This document shows, piece after piece, positions 8,694 to 17,570 of a DNA stretch of 59,787 nt. The translations under genes and the position numbers were made by a program. The notes under the pieces are model-generated. The model worked only from the letters and a program-made list of their open reading frames with translations. It had not been told where the DNA came from and searched no databases. Each line of letters starts with the position of its first letter. The first letter of the stretch is position 1. Origin of the DNA: an uncultured Chlorobiaceae bacterium (GTDB lineage Bacteria; Bacteroidota; Chlorobiia; Chlorobiales; Chlorobiaceae); the NCBI GenBank assembly GCA_903994635.1, contig CAJEXQ010000012.1, forward strand, positions 1-59,787, given 5' to 3'.

Positions 8694-9686
8694 ATGTCTC
8701 GATGGGCAATTGGTATAGATTTAGGCGGTACGGCCATAAAGGCCGCAGCCGTTGGATTGGGGAGCGGGATTCTGATTGAGAGCAGGGCTCCCACCGATAC
8801 GGCATCAGGCCCTGTCGGGATTGTGGGTCAGCTTGCGACAATTATTGCTGATCTTTATCGAGAAGCATCCATGATCGTCGGCCCCGACGATTTCGCAGGG
8901 GTTGGAGTGGGGGCACCTGGAGCTGTCGATTCAGGGAAGGGCATATTGAGTTATCCTCCAAATCTTCCGGGTTGGACGATTTATCCCTTGCGAGATGAAC
9001 TGCAGAAGTGCCTGAGGGAAAAACATGAGCTTTTGATTCCGGTTTTTCTCGATAATGATGCCAATGTTGCGGCGTTCGGTGAAGCGGTCTATGGCGCAGG
9101 GCGGGAGTACAGGGATTTTCTTATGGTGACTCTTGGTACCGGTGTGGGTGGCGGGATTGTTCTGGAGAGGAAAATCTATCGTGGAGCGCATGGTACGGCC
9201 GGTGAGGTTGGGTTTATGATTCTTGATTTTGAAGGCCCGACTGTTCATGCCGGTATACGGGGTACACTTGAGAGTCTTATTGGCAAAAAGGCTATTATTG
9301 CACTTGCTCTCCGGATGATTGACGCAAGTTCTTCAGGTTCCTCTGTCGGCAAGCTGTGTGATAACGACTATACAAGGCTTTCGCCACGCCATCTTGAACA
9401 GGCGGCCCTTGCCGGAGACGAAGTTTCCCTCGCACTTTGGCAGAGGGTTGGTTCTATACTTGGCGTGGGACTTGTCAATGTTGTGGCTCTCATGGATATC
9501 AGGAAATTTGTCATTGGCGGCGGGATTGCTGGAGCAGGAGAGCTTGTTTTTGCTTCGGCACGTGTTCAGCTCAAGCGATCCATTCACCCATCCATGTACG
9601 AAGGGGTTGAACTTGTTCCGGCGCTTCTTGGCAACAAGGCGGGAATGAATGGCGCTGCAGCACTCTGTTTTGGTGAACCATCATGA
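8694..9686 (+). CDS. ROK family sugar kinase
   Basis: A 330-residue ROK protein. IGIDLGGTAIKAAAV is the phosphate-1 motif, FLDNDANVAAFGE carries the catalytic aspartate, and TLGTGVGGGIV is phosphate-2. It probably phosphorylates glucose or a related hexose. The zinc motif of most ROK proteins, CxCGxxGCxE, is absent: the equivalent stretch reads VHAGIRGTLE, keeping only the glycines and the glutamate. This is known in some ROK branches, so the enzyme may well be active, but the sugar cannot be inferred. Confidence 0.8.
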   Translation: MSRWAIGIDLGGTAIKAAAVGLGSGILIESRAPTDTASGPVGIVGQLATIIADLYREASMIVGPDDFAGVGVGAPGAVDSGKGILSYPPNLPGWTIYPLRDELQKCLREKHELLIPVFLDNDANVAAFGEAVYGAGREYRDFLMVTLGTGVGGGIVLERKIYRGAHGTAGEVGFMILDFEGPTVHAGIRGTLESLIGKKAIIALALRMIDASSSGSSVGKLCDNDYTRLSPRHLEQAALAGDEVSLALWQRVGSILGVGLVNVVALMDIRKFVIGGGIAGAGELVFASARVQLKRSIHPSMYEGVELVPALLGNKAGMNGAAALCFGEPS

Positions 9687-9695
9687 GCCTTAACC

Positions 9696-10388
9696 ATGCG
9701 AGAACAACTGCTTCATCTTCTTTTTCCCCATGTCTGCCTGGTTTGCAACAAGCTTCTGCAGCCAGGTGAAGAGTACTTTTGCAGTTCCTGCATGGATACA
9801 TTTGATTCGTTCAGCACTCCTTTGGAGGCAGAAGAGGCGCTGCATCAAACCATTACCTCTCATTTTGGTCTCCATTTTTCCTTTGAACGGGGTTGGTGCC
9901 GTTACCAGTTTCATAAAAACAGTGCGCTGCAGCAACTCCTTCATTCCATGAAGTATGAGGGGATCTTCAATCTTGGTACAAGTTTTGGATGTCAACTTGG
10001 GGAGTGGATGCTTTCTGAAGGCAATACCTGCGAGATCGACTGTATTGTGCCTGTTCCGCTTCACCGGCTTAAAAAAATTGAACGCTCCTATAACCAGTCC
10101 GAAAAAATTGCTGAAGGAATTGCTCAATTGTTGTTAAAGCCCGTAAGGGCAGAGCTCCTTGTCAGAAAAAGGTTCACAGTATCACAGACCGGGCTTTCTG
10201 CCCAGGCACGGAAAGAAAATTCCGAGGGGGCATTTCTTGCCGCAAAAGGAGTGAGTGGCCTTCATCTGTTGCTGGTTGATGATGTTGTAACAACTGGTGC
10301 TACCATGGCTGCTGCTGCAGCGGCTCTTCGCGAGGGTGGAGCTGCAACAGTCTCCCTTGCTGCAGTCGCCTTGGCGGCAAAGGAGTAG
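9696..10388 (+). CDS. comF: ComF family phosphoribosyltransferase-like protein
   Basis: A 230-residue ComF-type protein. The N-terminus carries a four-cysteine zinc finger (CLVCNK, then CSSCMD, residues 14-32). The C-terminal half has a PRTase fold with VPVPLHRLKKIERSYNQSE and the PRPP loop LLVDDVVTTGATM near residue 192. ComF proteins act in DNA uptake or in restarting stalled forks. The next gene, rsmE, begins 7 nt after the stop, which suggests a shared transcript. Confidence 0.85.
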   Translation: MREQLLHLLFPHVCLVCNKLLQPGEEYFCSSCMDTFDSFSTPLEAEEALHQTITSHFGLHFSFERGWCRYQFHKNSALQQLLHSMKYEGIFNLGTSFGCQLGEWMLSEGNTCEIDCIVPVPLHRLKKIERSYNQSEKIAEGIAQLLLKPVRAELLVRKRFTVSQTGLSAQARKENSEGAFLAAKGVSGLHLLLVDDVVTTGATMAAAAAALREGGAATVSLAAVALAAKE

Positions 10389-10395
10389 AGAGGTT

Positions 10396-11139
10396 ATGGA
10401 GCTTTTTTACACTTCTGGAGAGAACATTGATCTTTGTGCGCAGAAGCTGGTTGTTGATGGTGATGAGTTTCATCATCTTGTGCGGGTGCTGCGAAAAAAA
10501 GAGGGAGATCAGATTCAAGTAACCGATGGCAACGGGTTGCGCTGCGGGGTGCGGATTGTGGATATTTTCAAAACTTCACTGAGCGGTGAAATTCTTGCAC
10601 TCGGCCGTATTGAACGACCAAAGACGGAAGTTACCGTGGCAATTTCTCTGCTCAAGGCACCACAGCGGTTTGAGCTTTTTCTGGAAAAGGCCACTGAACT
10701 TGGGGTATCTTCCATTATTCCCATGATCACGGCGAGGACGATATCCCAGCCTTCGGGTGAAAAAGTTCAGGGCAAGCTCAACAGGTGGAGAACAATCATG
10801 CTCTCTGCTGCGCGACAGTCAAAACGATTTTACCTCCCGCAGCTTCATGAACCACTCTCTTTCAAAAAGGTTCTTGAACTTCAGGGATACGATCTCAGGC
10901 TGATTCCATATGAGGGTTCAGAGGTGCCGCCCAAAGTGAAGTGTGCTGGTAAAAAAACTCTTTTTTTGATCGGGGGTGAGGGTGGTTTTACGACGGGTGA
11001 AGTGCAGGCCGCTGAGGTTGCGGCATTTGCCCCCATCTCTTTTGGAAAAACAATTCTCAGGGCTGAAACGGCTGGACTTTTTGCTGTAGCCTATGTTCGT
11101 TCGCAGCTCCTTGATGAGGACTCTGCGGAGTGGTTTTAA
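10396..11139 (+). CDS. rsmE: 16S rRNA m3U1498 methyltransferase
   Basis: A 247-residue SPOUT-class methyltransferase. It has an N-terminal PUA-like domain (DEFHHLVRVLRKKEGDQIQVTDG) and a C-terminal trefoil knot with LFLIGGEGGFTTGEV and LRAETAGLFAV, which form the SAM site. RsmE methylates U1498 of 16S rRNA in the decoding region. The frame stays open upstream inside comF, but homology begins at the ATG at 10396, which has an AGAGAGG stretch just before it. Confidence 0.9.
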   Translation: MELFYTSGENIDLCAQKLVVDGDEFHHLVRVLRKKEGDQIQVTDGNGLRCGVRIVDIFKTSLSGEILALGRIERPKTEVTVAISLLKAPQRFELFLEKATELGVSSIIPMITARTISQPSGEKVQGKLNRWRTIMLSAARQSKRFYLPQLHEPLSFKKVLELQGYDLRLIPYEGSEVPPKVKCAGKKTLFLIGGEGGFTTGEVQAAEVAAFAPISFGKTILRAETAGLFAVAYVRSQLLDEDSAEWF

Positions 11140-11167
11140 GTTTTTTTGAGGCTAATTATCAACGATC

Positions 11168-12250
11168 ATGAACAGAATCACATCAAATCAGGCTATTCTT
11201 CTCCTTCTTCTTCTGTTCATTTCGGCGATTTTTTTTGCCATGATTCGTTATTTCCTCATGGCTATTTTTCTCGCGGCACTCTTTTCAGCCCTCGCCATGC
11301 CGGTTTTCAGCCGTTTTGAGCGTTGGTTCAGGGGAGGTAAAAGCGTCAGTGCAGCCATGACTATGCTCACCCTGCTGCTGATTGTGGTGCTTCCTCTCGC
11401 AACGCTGCTGGGTGTCGTTGCCAAACAGGCTGTCCGTATCAGCTCCATTGCCGTTCCCTGGGTTCAGCAGCAGCTTGTCGGCTCAGCCACCTTTGACGAA
11501 CAACTGCGTGCGCTCCCTTTTTATGACCGGCTTGAACTCTATCGGGAGGAAATACTTCAGAAAGCAGGAGAGCTTGCCAGTAACACCGGATCAATGCTTT
11601 TTAATTCCATCTCCTCATTCACCTATTCAGCGGTCAACGATCTGTTCCTGCTCTTTATCTTTCTCTACACCATGTTCTTTTTTTTACGGGATGGAAAAGT
11701 GCTGCTGGCTAAAGTGCTCTTTTTTCTTCCCCTGACGCATACCGATCAGCATCGGCTGCTCGACAGGTTTTTGTCGGTCACCCGTGCGACGATAAAGGGA
11801 AGCATGGTGGTCGGGATTGTGCAGGGCTCTCTTGCCGGTCTTGCTCTCCATGTTGCAGGTATCGACAGCGCTCTTTTTTGGGCCACCATTATGTCGCTGA
11901 TTTCGGTGGTGCCGTTTCTTGGCCCCCCGCTTGTCTGGGTTCCGGCGGTGATCTACCTTGCGGCAACCGGGCAGTATCCCCAGGCGATCGGAGTGTTCCT
12001 TTTTTGCAGTATTGTGGTTGGCCAGATTGACAATATTCTTCGTCCTATCCTTATCGGGCGCGATACACAGATGCATGAGCTGCTGATTTTTTTTGGAACG
12101 CTGGGAGGTATTGGTCTCTTCGGTCTGTTCGGATTCATTATAGGCCCGATTGTTGCCGCTCTATTTATGACAATATGGGAGATGTACGGGGAGAGCTTCA
12201 GCGACTATCTCACCGAGCTGAAAAGTGACAAGCCATCCGGCCTTGAGTGA
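11168..12250 (+). CDS. AI-2E / PerM family permease
   Basis: A 360-residue polytopic inner-membrane protein with about eight hydrophobic segments. The N-terminal pair is separated by a short basic loop, then a soluble part (residues 90-160), then the conserved core VGIVQGSLAGLALHVAGI, SLISVVPFLGPPLVWVP and GQIDNILRPILIGRDTQMHELLIFFGTLGGI typical of the AI-2E transporter (UPF0118/PerM) family. Substrates differ across the family; AI-2 transport should not be assumed. The stop codon lies inside the first arm of its terminator. Confidence 0.85.
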   Translation: MNRITSNQAILLLLLLFISAIFFAMIRYFLMAIFLAALFSALAMPVFSRFERWFRGGKSVSAAMTMLTLLLIVVLPLATLLGVVAKQAVRISSIAVPWVQQQLVGSATFDEQLRALPFYDRLELYREEILQKAGELASNTGSMLFNSISSFTYSAVNDLFLLFIFLYTMFFFLRDGKVLLAKVLFFLPLTHTDQHRLLDRFLSVTRATIKGSMVVGIVQGSLAGLALHVAGIDSALFWATIMSLISVVPFLGPPLVWVPAVIYLAATGQYPQAIGVFLFCSIVVGQIDNILRPILIGRDTQMHELLIFFGTLGGIGLFGLFGFIIGPIVAALFMTIWEMYGESFSDYLTELKSDKPSGLE

Positions 12251-12287
12251 GGATGCCCCCGGGCACCCTCACTCAAGGCCGGTTTTG
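12237..12287 (+). terminator. Rho-independent terminator overlapping the permease stop
   Basis: A perfect 16-bp inverted repeat runs from 12237-12252 to 12267-12282. An inner 5-bp pairing (TGCCC/GGGCA) extends the stem, and TTTTGTT follows. The first arm contains the last codons and the TGA of the permease gene, so termination is built into the coding end. Confidence 0.88.
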
Positions 12288-12323
12288 TTGAGGATGCTGC
12301 CATGATCATGCACGACAAGCCAT

Positions 12324-12352
12324 AAAAAAAGCGACCTTACGATCGCTTTTTT
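12324..12352. terminator. Bidirectional terminator between permease and ndk
   Basis: The stem AAAAAGCGA/TCGCTTTTT with an 8-nt loop is flanked by A and T runs on both sides, so it works in both directions. It is the likely terminator of ndk on the minus strand and a second one for the plus-strand transcript. Confidence 0.8.
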
Positions 12353-12373
12353 GCTGTTCAACTTCTGTAAAGC

Positions 12374-12796
12374 TTAATTGCCTCTGACAACCTCTTCAGT
12401 CGAGAAAAAAAATGCAGCTTCAATGGCGGCATTCTCGTCTGAGTCAGAGCCATGGACAATGTTCTCACCCTTGCTGTCGGCATAGAGCTTGCGCACAGTG
12501 CCTGCGTCGGCCTGGGCCGGATCGGTGGCACCGATCACCGTACGGAAATCAGCAACAGCGTTCTCCTTCTCAAGAATGATCGGCACACAGGGGCCGGAAG
12601 ACATGAACTCAACCAGCTCACCATAAAAAGGGCGCTCACGGTGCACCGAATAAAATTCTCCGGCAGTCTCGGTGGTGAGCCTGATTTTTTTCATCGCTAC
12701 AACGCGAAAGCCAGCACGTTCGATGTGGTTGATGACAGCGCCGACAAGATTCTTGCGGACACAATCGGGTTTCAGGATGGTCAGTGTTCTTTCCAT
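12374..12796 (-). CDS. ndk: Nucleoside diphosphate kinase
   Basis: A 140-residue enzyme of normal family length. It begins [11 protein letters not shown], contains [15 protein letters not shown], and has the catalytic histidine at residue 115 in ENIVHGSDS. It balances NTP pools by phosphate transfer between nucleoside di- and triphosphates. The open frame extends 38 codons upstream, but the conserved N-terminus fixes the start at 12796. It is transcribed alone toward the terminator at 12324-12352. Confidence 0.95.
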   Translation of the reverse strand: MERTLTILKPDCVRKNLVGAVINHIERAGFRVVAMKKIRLTTETAGEFYSVHRERPFYGELVEFMSSGPCVPIILEKENAVADFRTVIGATDPAQADAGTVRKLYADSKGENIVHGSDSDENAAIEAAFFFSTEEVVRGN

Positions 12797-12881
12797 AATG
12801 GTAAATGCAATGTTGAATGTTACTGAAGCGTACAAGTTTGTGGGCGAAGATACGGAAATGCAGAGGATTAATGAAACGTGC

Positions 12882-13343
12882 TCACTTCTGCTCTGACAAT
12901 GCAGCGTCAATCTTCGCCAGCAGATCCTTCATTGGCTGATAGAGTATCGGCAGAAAGTCGCTGTAGGCAAGCAGCACCACTCCAGCTTCATCAACAAGCA
13001 CGTAGGCGCGTTGCGACATGCCCAAGAAGCCGAGGGCATCGTAGGCTTTTGCCACTGTTTTTTCGGTGTCGCTCAAAAGGGTGAAGGGGAGCTGGTTGCG
13101 CTCGGCAAAGCTTTTGTGTGAGGCGGCGCTGTCGGAGCTGATGCCGAGTACCACAATATCGCGTTTTGTGAATTCGAGAACATTGTTCCGGTAGTCGCAC
13201 AATTGGGCGGTACAGACGGGAGTGTCGTCGCCGGGGTAGAAGATGATCAGTACTTTTTTTCCGGTGAAGTCGGAGAGTGAGATGCGCTTTCCATCGCCAT
13301 CGAAAAGTGTAAATGCTGGAGCTTTTGTTTTTTCTGCTATCAT
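12882..13343 (-). CDS. bcp: Bcp/PrxQ-type peroxiredoxin
   Basis: A 153-residue thiol peroxidase. [15 protein letters not shown] holds the peroxidatic cysteine C44 and a resolving cysteine C49 five residues later, the pattern of the BCP/PrxQ subfamily. [27 protein letters not shown] is the conserved central part. It would reduce hydroperoxides using thioredoxin, which suits an anaerobe needing protection from oxygen exposure. The homology start [11 protein letters not shown] at 13343 is preferred over an upstream in-frame ATG. Confidence 0.9.
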   Translation of the reverse strand: MIAEKTKAPAFTLFDGDGKRISLSDFTGKKVLIIFYPGDDTPVCTAQLCDYRNNVLEFTKRDIVVLGISSDSAASHKSFAERNQLPFTLLSDTEKTVAKAYDALGFLGMSQRAYVLVDEAGVVLLAYSDFLPILYQPMKDLLAKIDAALSEQK

Positions 13344-13439
13344 GGTTGATTTCTGTTTTCGTGTTAGCCCTTGATTTCCTTTATATTCAGGCATAACATA
13401 CTATTAAATTCTTGAAAAGGGAGCTGGGGGCTCCGCCCT

Positions 13440-15515
13440 ATGAAAATTCATTTCCTGCGGCTCCCGTCAGGAATGGTGCTTGTTGCCCTGTTTTTTCTTT
13501 TTTCAGGTTGTGGGGCAGCCGATCAGGCAGATCAAACTCCGGAGGGGCTTTACAAGCAGGCTGCCGTCTTTAATCGCAGTCGAGACTATCTGAAGGCACT
13601 TGATTGCTATAATCGGGCGCTCGCCATTGATACGGTGCAGGTTGCATCTCCGAGGGTGGCCAGTGCGTTGTTTGAGAAGAGGCATCTTGAAGGGCTGACA
13701 GGCGAATATTATGAAGCGCTCAGAACGTCTGCGCGTCTTGAAAAGCTTCCCGCCGGAGCGCTGCCGGATTCACTCCGTGGACCACTTTTTTCCGAGAAGG
13801 CGATCTTGCTTCGTGAACTGGGCAATTTCAGTGCCGCCGCCGCCTCGCTTGAGGGTATTGCTTCACCTTCGCCGGAGGTTCAGTTCGAACAGGCCACCCT
13901 CAGCCAGGAGAGCGGCGACTATGCAAAGGCGACAGCGATTTACAGTAACTACACCGGTACTGAGTCTGATCCTCTTACAAGGATAAGAGCTTATGCGGGC
14001 CAGCTCCAGTGCAAGGTGGCTCAGCCGGAGCTTGGTGTCGAAAGTGCGGAGACAATTGCCGGTAAAATAGCGGCTGAGTCGAAAAGAGTCTTCGCAAGTG
14101 ATCAAGAGCTGGAGTTGCGAATCCAGGCAATCAGAGCGGCAGCCAGTAGTCTTCTGCTCCTTGAAAAACAGCGAAGAAATGCCAGCTATCTCCTTTTCAG
14201 GGCTCTCATGCTTGCCGAGGAGTCACAAAACCAGTTTCTTGTACAGGTGCTTCGTCTGGAATCGAATGCTGTCATTGTGCGTAAAGCTGATCCATTTCGT
14301 GAGGCCGCAGACTATTTCCGGATGAATAAACTGCAGTATGCGCAGGCAGCATCACTCTTCAGGCTTGCCGAAAGCAAGTCGCTCAAGGCTGATGAGCGGA
14401 TTGCTGCTTTGCAGCAGGGTTTTGCTCTTTGCAGGGATTTTGCTCCGCCCTATCCGACAAATGATCTCGCACAGCTCGAAAAAAGTTCAGCGCGCCGGTT
14501 GACCGGGCTGCTGCTGGAAAAATCGAGAATTTTTGAGCTTTTCGATGCGGGAGAAAAAACAGGTACGCTTGAGCTGAAGCGCACCTTGCAGCGATACCCG
14601 AAAAGCTTTATCCTTGGAAAAGGTCATGAGGCTCTTGAGGCTAGGGTTCGGCAATTGCAGCATGAAACAGCGGGCCTGCTTCAGCGGAAGGCGGATATTT
14701 TTATTCGGGCTGAAGGAAATGAGAGAAGCCGACAAGTTGATCAGGCCCTGAATATCAAAAGAGGCAAGATGCAGGAGCTGCTTTCAGAAGTTCGACTTGT
14801 CAATCCTGCAGCAGCCGAAGCAATTCAGTTTATTCCGGTAACACTTCGCACGGTTCAGGGTGCCTTGAAAGAGGATCAACTCATTATCAAGCCATTGCTA
14901 TCCGACAGCCTTTGTGGTGTCATGCTTATTGGCAAGCGGCAGTTGCAGATTGCCGGAAGCGATCTCTTTTTTGACTCGATGCACACTCCGCAATCAGCTC
15001 TTCGTACCCTTCGCAGCGATATGGCATCATCATCAGCCTCTCCGATGCCTGAAAGTGAACAGGTTTGGTTAACAAAAGCATTATATGACCCTTTTGCAGG
15101 TTCAATCAGTGGTGTCAGGAATTTTATTGTAATTACCGACGATCTTATTCCATACCATATTCTGGGAACTCCTCAAATTTTGCGCCCTGAGCCGCGTTAT
15201 TCGTTTATGCAATCAATCAAGGAGTTTGTCCTGTTATCCGGGAACCGTCAGCCAATTCCCGGTTTATCCCGGATTTTTTTCTATCGTATTGATAATGTCT
15301 CTGGTGCCCGTTTGCATAAATTGTATGCCCCTCGTGACAGGATTTTTCTTCTCTGGAAAAGTTATAGTCCAACCGATCTTGAAATAATGCGTCAACAAAT
15401 TGGCCAGGTGATGAAGGGAACAGTTTCGGGTTCAGAGGCGCTTTTTGTTCTCAGCCAGAAAGCTGATAAAAGTCGGGATCCATGGAGGTATATCTCTTCT
15501 TATGGATGTGAGTAA
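13440..15515 (+). CDS. TPR lipoprotein with CHAT-like C-terminus
   Basis: A 691-residue exported protein. The signal peptide ends in a lipobox (FLFSGC, lipidated cysteine about residue 24). Residues 32-330 are helical with TPR-like repeats (DYLKALDCYNRALAID and GDYAKATAIYSNY). Residues 455-691 resemble a CHAT caspase-like domain in layout: an I-P-V-T-L-R-T start, LSDSLCGVMLIGKRQLQI, LYDPFAGSISGVRNFIVITDDLIPYHILGTP, then PRYSFMQSIKEFVLL. The His and Cys of the CHAT dyad are not evident, so the domain may be inactive. It is a single gene with an intergenic gap on each side. Function unknown. Confidence 0.6.
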   Translation: MKIHFLRLPSGMVLVALFFLFSGCGAADQADQTPEGLYKQAAVFNRSRDYLKALDCYNRALAIDTVQVASPRVASALFEKRHLEGLTGEYYEALRTSARLEKLPAGALPDSLRGPLFSEKAILLRELGNFSAAAASLEGIASPSPEVQFEQATLSQESGDYAKATAIYSNYTGTESDPLTRIRAYAGQLQCKVAQPELGVESAETIAGKIAAESKRVFASDQELELRIQAIRAAASSLLLLEKQRRNASYLLFRALMLAEESQNQFLVQVLRLESNAVIVRKADPFREAADYFRMNKLQYAQAASLFRLAESKSLKADERIAALQQGFALCRDFAPPYPTNDLAQLEKSSARRLTGLLLEKSRIFELFDAGEKTGTLELKRTLQRYPKSFILGKGHEALEARVRQLQHETAGLLQRKADIFIRAEGNERSRQVDQALNIKRGKMQELLSEVRLVNPAAAEAIQFIPVTLRTVQGALKEDQLIIKPLLSDSLCGVMLIGKRQLQIAGSDLFFDSMHTPQSALRTLRSDMASSSASPMPESEQVWLTKALYDPFAGSISGVRNFIVITDDLIPYHILGTPQILRPEPRYSFMQSIKEFVLLSGNRQPIPGLSRIFFYRIDNVSGARLHKLYAPRDRIFLLWKSYSPTDLEIMRQQIGQVMKGTVSGSEALFVLSQKADKSRDPWRYISSYGCE

Positions 15516-15771
15516 CAAGAGCTGCCATCGCCATCAGGGTTTATTGCCCTTTTTGGGATGTTTTTTGTTTTTCTTTTAGTAGTCGGACAAGAAAAGTCTT
15601 ATTATAAAGATCATTTGTGTTGAAAAGTCATTGCTAAATGCAATATTCAGTGCAAAAATGAGTGTCGAATGAGTGTCAAAAAGGGGGAAACGCTCCAGAA
15701 AGAGCAGAGTTAGCAACGAATTCATCATTAATGGCTTAATCCAGGCCGCAATCACGCAATATTGAACTCTT
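15516..15771. other. Intergenic region upstream of nifS
   Basis: This AT-rich 256-nt stretch has no convincing ORF. It has a weak hairpin AGGGT/GCCCT with a T run near 15536-15554 that could terminate the lipoprotein gene, and a near-direct repeat GAGTGTCGAA/GAGTGTCAAA around 15659-15680. The promoter of nifS-nifU-miaB presumably lies here, but no clear -35/-10 pair was found. Confidence 0.5.
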
Positions 15772-16974
15772 ATGGCAGACATGAAGGTTTATTTTGATCA
15801 CAATGCCACAACACCGCTTCATCCTGAGGTGAAAAAGGAGATGATTGCCGGGATGGAGATGTTTGGCAATCCATCGAGCATGCATGCTTACGGGCGTGAG
15901 GCGAGGGCAAACGTGGAGGATGCGCGTCAGAAAGTCGCCGATTTTATCGGGGCGCGTGAAAATGAAATTATCTTTGTCGGCAGCGGATCGGAGGCAAACA
16001 ATACAGTGCTTTCGCTTTTTGTCTGTTCATCCAGCCAGTGTATTCCGGGCTCAAGGCGAGGCACCATTATTACCACCAAAATTGAGCATCCCTGTGTGCT
16101 TGAGACCTCAGAGTGTCTTGCTCACCGCGGTGTGCGGGTAAAATATCTTAATGTTGATCGCTATGGTAAAGTTGATCTTGATCAGCTTTACGGGATGCTT
16201 GGTGATGATGTTGGTCTCGTTTCGGTTATGATGGCCAATAATGAGATTGGGACTTTGCAGGATATTGAAGCCATTTCAAAAATGGTGCATGAAAGCGGCG
16301 CCTTTATGCACACTGATGCGGTGCAGGCGGTAGGCAAGGTGCCGGTCGATGTCACCAAACTTGGTGTCGATTTTCTTACCATTTCCGCCCACAAAATATA
16401 TGGCCCGAAAGGTGTCGGAGCGCTCTTTGTGAAACAGGGTCTTCCCTATTGCCCGTTAATCAGGGGGGGGCATCAGGAGCGTGGCCGGCGTGCAGGAACC
16501 GAGAATACTCTGGGTATTCTTGGTATGGCAAAAGCGGCAGAGATGAGGGTGGCCGAAATGCCGGAGGAGGAGGAGCGGTTGCTTTTGCTGAAGCAGAGGC
16601 TGCAGAGGGGTATTGAAGAGAGTATTGCGGATATTTACATTAACGGTCATCCCACTGATTCGCTTGCAAGTACACTCAATGTCTCTTTTACGGGAGTTGA
16701 GGGCGAGGCTATTCTGCTCTATCTGGACCTTGAAGGTATTGCGGTCTCTACCGGATCTGCCTGTGCATCGGGTTCTCTTGATCCATCTCATGTGCTTCTG
16801 GCAACCGGTGTCGATGCTGAGCTTGCTCATGGTTCGATCCGGTTTAGTATGGGACGGGGAAGTTCCATGCAGGAGGTCGAGTACCTGCTCGAAGTTTTAC
16901 CACGAACAATTCAACGAATCAGAAATATGTCAACGGCTTATGTAAAGGGAGGATCGCATGCTGCAAGGAGGTGA
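15772..16974 (+). CDS. nifS: Cysteine desulfurase NifS
   Basis: A 400-residue PLP-dependent class V aminotransferase. The start MADMKVYFDHNATTPLHPEV, the PLP lysine K208 in SAHKIYGPKG and the active-site C331 in STGSACASGSLDPSH are those of NifS/IscS desulfurases. It takes sulfur from cysteine for Fe-S assembly on NifU. The stop overlaps the start of nifU by 17 nt, implying translational coupling. Similarity is closest to the NifS type, as expected for a diazotrophic lineage, but no other nif genes are in this window. Confidence 0.92.
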   Translation: MADMKVYFDHNATTPLHPEVKKEMIAGMEMFGNPSSMHAYGREARANVEDARQKVADFIGARENEIIFVGSGSEANNTVLSLFVCSSSQCIPGSRRGTIITTKIEHPCVLETSECLAHRGVRVKYLNVDRYGKVDLDQLYGMLGDDVGLVSVMMANNEIGTLQDIEAISKMVHESGAFMHTDAVQAVGKVPVDVTKLGVDFLTISAHKIYGPKGVGALFVKQGLPYCPLIRGGHQERGRRAGTENTLGILGMAKAAEMRVAEMPEEEERLLLLKQRLQRGIEESIADIYINGHPTDSLASTLNVSFTGVEGEAILLYLDLEGIAVSTGSACASGSLDPSHVLLATGVDAELAHGSIRFSMGRGSSMQEVEYLLEVLPRTIQRIRNMSTAYVKGGSHAARR

Positions 16975-17569
16975 ATGGGCTTATAGTGATACATTGAAGG
17001 AACATTTCATGAACCCGAAAAATATTCTTCAAGGAGAGAATACCGATGACTTCGATGGTGTCGGGATGGAGGGCAATCTGCAGTGTGGCGATCAGATGAT
17101 GGTTGTTATCAAGGTGGACAAGGAGAAGGATGTGATTACTGATTGCCAGTGGAAAACCTATGGTTGCGCCAGTGCTATTGCCAGTACTTCGGTACTTTCC
17201 GAAATGGTGAAGGGCAAGACGCTCGATCAGGCATTCCATATCTCCCCCAAGGAGGTGGCCCAGGAGCTTGGCGGTCTGCCGGATCACAAAATTCACTGTT
17301 CGGTGCTTGGCGACAAGGCTTTGCGTGCCGCTATCAACAATTACTATACACGCAATGGCAAGGAAGATAAAGTCAAGCAGGATCAGGTCAAGGTGGTTTG
17401 CCAATGCATGAACATCACTGATCACGATATTGAGGATGCGGTGCTTGAAGGCGCTCGTACTTGGTTTGAACTGCAGGAGCGGACCAAGATAGGCACGGTT
17501 TGTGGTCAATGTGAGGATGAAGCCGGAGTGCTTCTCGAAAAGTTCAAGCACATTCATTTTGGCCTCTGA
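16958..17569 (+). CDS. nifU: NifU Fe-S scaffold, short form
   Basis: A 203-residue scaffold. The N-terminal IscU-like domain has its three cluster ligands C43 (QCGD), C70 (YGCASAIAS) and C114 (IHCS). The following BFD-like [2Fe-2S] domain has C148, C150, C182 and C185. The C-terminal Nfu domain of classical NifU, about 290 residues long, is absent, so this is a two-domain form. It overlaps nifS and is followed at once by miaB, whose product needs two [4Fe-4S] clusters. Confidence 0.9.
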   Translation: MLQGGEWAYSDTLKEHFMNPKNILQGENTDDFDGVGMEGNLQCGDQMMVVIKVDKEKDVITDCQWKTYGCASAIASTSVLSEMVKGKTLDQAFHISPKEVAQELGGLPDHKIHCSVLGDKALRAAINNYYTRNGKEDKVKQDQVKVVCQCMNITDHDIEDAVLEGARTWFELQERTKIGTVCGQCEDEAGVLLEKFKHIHFGL

Positions 17570-17570
17570 A

